Shown: positions 60,718 to 64,000 of the stretch, in pieces
How positions within the stretch are numbered: position 1 is the stretch's first letter
How the letters are laid out: each line of letters begins with the position of its first letter
Assembly (NCBI RefSeq): GCF_009749465.1
Contig: NZ_WBIS01000002.1
Span: 62,001-126,000 of the forward strand
Length of the DNA: 64,000 nt
Direction of reading: 5' to 3'
From: Agromyces terreus
GTDB taxonomy: Bacteria; Actinomycetota; Actinomycetes; Actinomycetales; Microbacteriaceae
Notes under the pieces: model-generated
Told to the model about the DNA's origin: nothing
The model's database searches: none
The model's input: the letters and a program-made list of their open reading frames with translations, nothing else
Program-made: the position numbers and the translations under genes

Positions 60718-63084
60718 ATGACCATCGACCGCCACGCACGGACCATGCTGCCGATCCCCGATCGGCCCGCGCCGGGTCTCACGACCTACGACGCGAAGGA
60801 CCCCGACACCGCGTACCCGCCGATCACCCCGCTGCTGCCGCCCGAGGGCGCGCCGAACGTGCTGATCGTGCTGATCGACGACGTGGGCTTCGGAGCCTCC
60901 AGCGTGTTCGGCGGCCCGTGCCGGACGCCGAACGCCGAGAAGCTCGCCGCACGGGGGTTGACGTACAACCGCTTCCACACGACCGCCCTGTGCGCCCCCA
61001 CCCGCGCCGCGATGCTCAGCGGACGCAACCACCACTCCGTCGGCATGGGCAGCATCACCGAAACCGCGACATCCGCCCCAGGCAACAGCTCCCTGAAGCC
61101 GAACACCAAGGCCCCGGTCGCGATGACGCTGAAGCTCAACGGCTACTCCACCGCGCAGTTCGGCAAGTGCCACGAGGTCCCGGTCTGGCAGTCCTCGCCC
61201 ATGGGCCCGTTCGACGCGTGGCCCTCGGGCGGCGGCGGATTCGAGACCTTCTACGGCTTCATCGGCGGCGAGAACAACCAGTGGGATCCCGCGCTGTACG
61301 AGGGCACCACCCCGGTCGAGCCGCCCAAGACGCCCGAGGAGGGCTACCACCTGACCGAAGACCTCGCCGACCGCGCGGTCGGCTGGATCCGCACCCAGAA
61401 GGCGCTCATGCCCGAGAAGCCCTTCTTCGTGTACTTCGCGCCCGGCGCCACGCACGCCCCGCACCACGTTCCGCTCGAGTGGGCCGACAAGTACAAGGGC
61501 GAATTCGCCGACGGCTGGGACGCGCAGCGCGAGAAGACCTTCGCCAAGCAGAAGGAGCTCGGCGTCATCCCCGCCGACGCCGAGCTCACCCCTCGGCACG
61601 ACGAGATCCCGGCGTGGAACGACATGCCCGATGCGCTGAAGCCCGTGCTCGAACGCGAGATGGAGGTCTACGCGGGATTCCTCGAGCACACCGACCACCA
61701 CGTCGGACGCATCATCGACGCCATCGAAGACCTCGGCGTGCTCGAGAACACGCTCATCTACTACATCATCGGCGACAACGGGGCATCCGCAGAGGGCACG
61801 ATCAACGGCGCCTTCAACGAGATGGCGAACTTCAACGGCATGGCCGCCCTCGAGACGCCCGAGTTCATGAACGCCAAGATGGACGAGTTCGGCACGCCGA
61901 GCTCCTACAACCACTACGCCGTCGGATGGGCCTGGTCGATGGACACCCCGTTCCAGTGGACCAAGCAGGTCGCCTCGCACTGGGGCGGCACCCGCAACGG
62001 CACGATCGTCTCGTGGCCGAAGGGCATCGCCGAGCAGGGCGGCCAGCGCTCGCAGTTCACCCACGTGATCGACGTGGCGCCGACCATCCTCGAGGCGGCC
62101 GGGCTGCCCGAGCCCACCATGGTCAACGGCGTGCAGCAGTCGCCGATGGAGGGCACGTCGATGCTCTACACCTTCGATGACGCGGATGCCGCGGAGCGCC
62201 ACGATCTCCAGTACTTCGAGATGTTCGGCAACCGGGGCATCTACCACAAGGGGTGGAGCGCGGTCACGAAGCACCGCACGCCGTGGGAGCTCGTGGGCGG
62301 CACCGTCCCGGCCTTCGACGACGACGTGTGGGAGCTCTACGACGGCAGCACCGACTACAGCCAGGCCAGGGACCTCTCGGCCGAACAGCCCGAACGACTG
62401 CACGAACTGCAGCGCCTGTGGCTCATCGAGGCCGTCAAGTACAACGTGCTCCCCATCGACGACCGCACGGGCGACCGGCTGAACCCCGAGATCGCCGGCC
62501 GGCCCACGCTCATCCGCGGGACCTCGCAGCAGTTCTTCCCCGGAATGGGCCGGCTCTCCGAGAACAGCGTCGTCAGCATCAAGAACAAGTCGTGGTCGGT
62601 GACCGCCGAGGTCGACGTGCCCGAGGGCGGGGCGAACGGCGTGCTCATCGCGCAGGGCGGCCGCTTCGGCGGGTGGAGCTTCTACCTGCACGAGGGCCGG
62701 GCGAAGTTCGCCTACAACCTGCTCGGCATCCACTCGTTCGAGACCGTCGCCGACGACCCCGTGGCCGCTGGCCGGCACCAGGTGCGCATGGAATTCGCGT
62801 ACGACGGCGGCGGACTCGCGAAGGGCGGCGGCGTCACCCTCTACGTCGACGGCGACGCGGCCGGCACCGGACGCATCGAGGCGACCCAGGCGATGGTGTT
62901 CTCGGCCGACGAGACGACGGACATCGGCTACGAGTCCGGCACCACGGTGAGCCCCGACTACACCACCGCCACGAGCCGCTTCACCGGGCGCATCGAGTGG
63001 GTGCAGATCGATCTCGGCGACGACGACCACGACCACTTCATCGACCCCGACGAGCGGATGCGCATCGCGATGGCCCGCCAGTAG
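60718..63084 (+). CDS. arylsulfatase (formylglycine-dependent sulfatase)
   Basis: A 788-aa sulfatase. Cys92 in CAPTR (CxPxR) is the residue that becomes formylglycine; metal-binding Asp residues are in VLIDDVG (~52-57) and IIGDNGAS (~350). The opening LPPEGAPNVLIVLIDDVG is that of large bacterial/fungal-type arylsulfatases (AtsA-like), and the C-terminal ~190 residues form an extra beta-sandwich region (SWSVTAEVDVPEGGANGVL...). There is no signal peptide, so it acts in the cytoplasm. A formylglycine-generating enzyme gene is not in the window. ATG at 60718 has a GAGGGG ribosome binding site. Confidence 0.93.
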   Translation: MTIDRHARTMLPIPDRPAPGLTTYDAKDPDTAYPPITPLLPPEGAPNVLIVLIDDVGFGASSVFGGPCRTPNAEKLAARGLTYNRFHTTALCAPTRAAMLSGRNHHSVGMGSITETATSAPGNSSLKPNTKAPVAMTLKLNGYSTAQFGKCHEVPVWQSSPMGPFDAWPSGGGGFETFYGFIGGENNQWDPALYEGTTPVEPPKTPEEGYHLTEDLADRAVGWIRTQKALMPEKPFFVYFAPGATHAPHHVPLEWADKYKGEFADGWDAQREKTFAKQKELGVIPADAELTPRHDEIPAWNDMPDALKPVLEREMEVYAGFLEHTDHHVGRIIDAIEDLGVLENTLIYYIIGDNGASAEGTINGAFNEMANFNGMAALETPEFMNAKMDEFGTPSSYNHYAVGWAWSMDTPFQWTKQVASHWGGTRNGTIVSWPKGIAEQGGQRSQFTHVIDVAPTILEAAGLPEPTMVNGVQQSPMEGTSMLYTFDDADAAERHDLQYFEMFGNRGIYHKGWSAVTKHRTPWELVGGTVPAFDDDVWELYDGSTDYSQARDLSAEQPERLHELQRLWLIEAVKYNVLPIDDRTGDRLNPEIAGRPTLIRGTSQQFFPGMGRLSENSVVSIKNKSWSVTAEVDVPEGGANGVLIAQGGRFGGWSFYLHEGRAKFAYNLLGIHSFETVADDPVAAGRHQVRMEFAYDGGGLAKGGGVTLYVDGDAAGTGRIEATQAMVFSADETTDIGYESGTTVSPDYTTATSRFTGRIEWVQIDLGDDDHDHFIDPDERMRIAMARQ

Positions 63085-63093
63085 GGCCCCCTC

Positions 63094-63133
63094 CCCGGTG
63101 CGGCGGCGGGCACCTGCGTGCCGCCGCACCGGG
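63094..63133 (+). terminator. hairpin after the sulfatase gene
   Basis: 13-bp perfect stem CCCGGTGCGGCGG/CCGCCGCACCGGG with a 14-nt loop. It ends 1 nt before the -10 of the next promoter, so it also covers that promoter's -35 region. Confidence 0.65.
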
Positions 63134-63134
63134 C

Positions 63135-63148
63135 TAGACTCCCAGACC
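63135..63148 (+). promoter_or_regulatory. -10 of a leaderless promoter (enoyl-CoA hydratase)
   Basis: TAGACT at 63135-63140, 8 nt before the ATG. Confidence 0.5.
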
Positions 63149-63922
63149 ATGAGCGACGACGCCCTCCTGTTCGACGTCCGCGACGGACTCGCGCATCTCA
63201 CGCTGAACCGCCCCGAACGCCTCAACGCGGTCGGGCCCGACGCCATCGCGCTCTGGCGCCGATACGCCGGCGAGATCGCCGAACGCGACGACATCCGCGC
63301 CGTGCTCTTCGACGCCAACGGCCGCGCGTTCTGCGCCGGCGGCGACGTGCGCGCCATGTCCGAACTCGGCGGCGACGGCACCTCGGCGGGCCAGGTCGTC
63401 GCCGAACTCGCCGACGAGATCCATGCAGGGCACCGGATGCTGCGCGAGAGCGCCAAGCCGATCGTCGCCGCCGTGCAGGGGCCCGTCGCCGGCGGCGGCC
63501 TCGGCTTCATGCTCGTGGCCGACCTCGTCGTGGCCTCCGACCGGGCGACGTTCGCGAGCCGCTACGCGGACATCGGGCTCACGCCCGACTGCGGCGTGAG
63601 CACGCTCCTGCCTGAGGCCGTCGGCACCCGGCGCGCCCTCGAGCTCACGCTGACCTCGCGCACGCTCAGCGCGGCCGAGGCGCTCGACTGGGGTCTCGTG
63701 ACCGAGGTCGTGGCCGCCGACGAGCTCGCCGCGCGCGCCCGCGCGATCGCCGAGACGTGGCTGTCGGGGGCATCCGCCGCTTACGGCCAGGCGAAGCGCC
63801 TCGTGCGCTCGGGGTTGACGCGCGAGTTCCAGACCGCGCTCGACGACGAGGCCCGCACGATCGGGGCGGCGTTCGACACCCCCGAGGCATCCGCTCGCGT
63901 CGCCGCGTTCGTGCGGCGCTGA
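63149..63922 (+). CDS. enoyl-CoA hydratase/isomerase family protein
   Basis: A 257-aa crotonase-fold enzyme. Oxyanion-hole segments are AFCAGGDVRAMSE (~61-73) and GPVAGGGLGFMLVADLV (~108-124); the catalytic region DIGLTPDCGVSTLLPEAVG (~136-154) has Asp in place of the Glu usual in true hydratases, resembling PaaG/isomerase-like members. It probably acts on enoyl-CoA in fatty or aromatic acid breakdown; the precise reaction is open. Full length. Confidence 0.88.
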   Translation: MSDDALLFDVRDGLAHLTLNRPERLNAVGPDAIALWRRYAGEIAERDDIRAVLFDANGRAFCAGGDVRAMSELGGDGTSAGQVVAELADEIHAGHRMLRESAKPIVAAVQGPVAGGGLGFMLVADLVVASDRATFASRYADIGLTPDCGVSTLLPEAVGTRRALELTLTSRTLSAAEALDWGLVTEVVAADELAARARAIAETWLSGASAAYGQAKRLVRSGLTREFQTALDDEARTIGAAFDTPEASARVAAFVRR

Positions 63923-63939
63923 ACCTCACCTCGAAATCA

Positions 63940-64000
63940 GGCCGAAGCGCCGGAATCAGGACGGAATCCGAGAGAACGTCCTGATTCCGGCGCTTCGGCC
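63940..64000. repeat. intergenic ATCAGGA inverted-repeat element, copy D (runs off the window)
   Basis: Perfect 24-bp arms, GGCCGAAGCGCCGGAATCAG... (63940-63963) and its complement at 63977-64000, 13-nt loop. The bases before the left arm (CTCGAAATCA) suggest the stem continues past the window end. It may terminate the hydratase transcript. Confidence 0.7.

Overview
The window is about 70% G+C throughout, with heavy GC-frame bias, many GTG starts, many ATGA/GTGA overlaps between genes, a DUF222-HNH protein, a monofunctional chorismate mutase, DUF3151 next to purA, and a surface protein built from DUF5979 repeats. Together these point to a high-GC Gram-positive actinobacterium, most likely Microbacteriaceae (Agromyces or Microbacterium-like). 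It reads as ordinary chromosome. I see no transposase, phage, CRISPR array, rRNA or tRNA.

Layout. 1-6.4 kb: 3' part of a secreted PHB-depolymerase-like esterase, a DUF222-HNH gene with a LexA-type box, purL, a Nudix hydrolase and a small membrane protein. 6.4-11.6 kb: small membrane and conserved proteins, an HpnZ-like zinc dehydrogenase, a chorismate mutase-SDR-membrane protein operon, and an AA10 lytic polysaccharide monooxygenase with FnIII and CBM5/12. 11.8-18.3 kb: a GntR-ATPase-permease operon under an 11-bp operator, a Dabb protein, a DMT exporter, a PfkB kinase and dihydrolipoyl dehydrogenase. 18.8-25 kb: two DUF485-ActP carboxylate symporter pairs flanking a LytS/LytTR two-component pair. 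25-26.9 kb: TSUP permease, GNAT enzyme and a small helical protein. 26.9-38 kb: one giant surface protein of 3697 aa whose C-terminal half is a five-domain cassette repeated three times. 38-43.8 kb: DUF3151-purA, argG, a small secreted protein and cardiolipin synthase. 44-47.2 kb: TetR, an ABC ATPase-like protein lacking Walker A, and a YhgE/Pip membrane protein, all translationally coupled. 47.4-54.4 kb: NTF2-like protein, SpoU/TrmH methyltransferase, mntH-mntR with two identical-core palindromes, arsR with a divergent ArsO-like flavoprotein, HAD phosphatase and nucleoside hydrolase. 54.5-59.5 kb: pyrE coupled to a Pro/Ala-rich septum-formation-like membrane protein, a ThrE-type exporter and a 39-aa membrane peptide. 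59.6 kb to the end: LysR regulator, formylglycine-type arylsulfatase and enoyl-CoA hydratase.

Cross-cutting features. About 21 genes have a TANNNT -10 hexamer ending 5-8 nt before the start codon, so they are predicted to be leaderless. Four long inverted repeats built around (A)ATTCAGGA lie between genes. A 'GGTCGAGGAGCGC-AGCGTCTCGAGAC' repeat family occupies four intergenic sites and has also entered the coding region of one DUF485-like gene. Most terminator-like hairpins lack a U tract, and many carry the word GCGGATGCC/GGCATCCGC. The strongest candidates for follow-up are the giant DUF5979 protein, the TetR/degenerate-ABC/Pip trio, and the AATTCAGGA elements.
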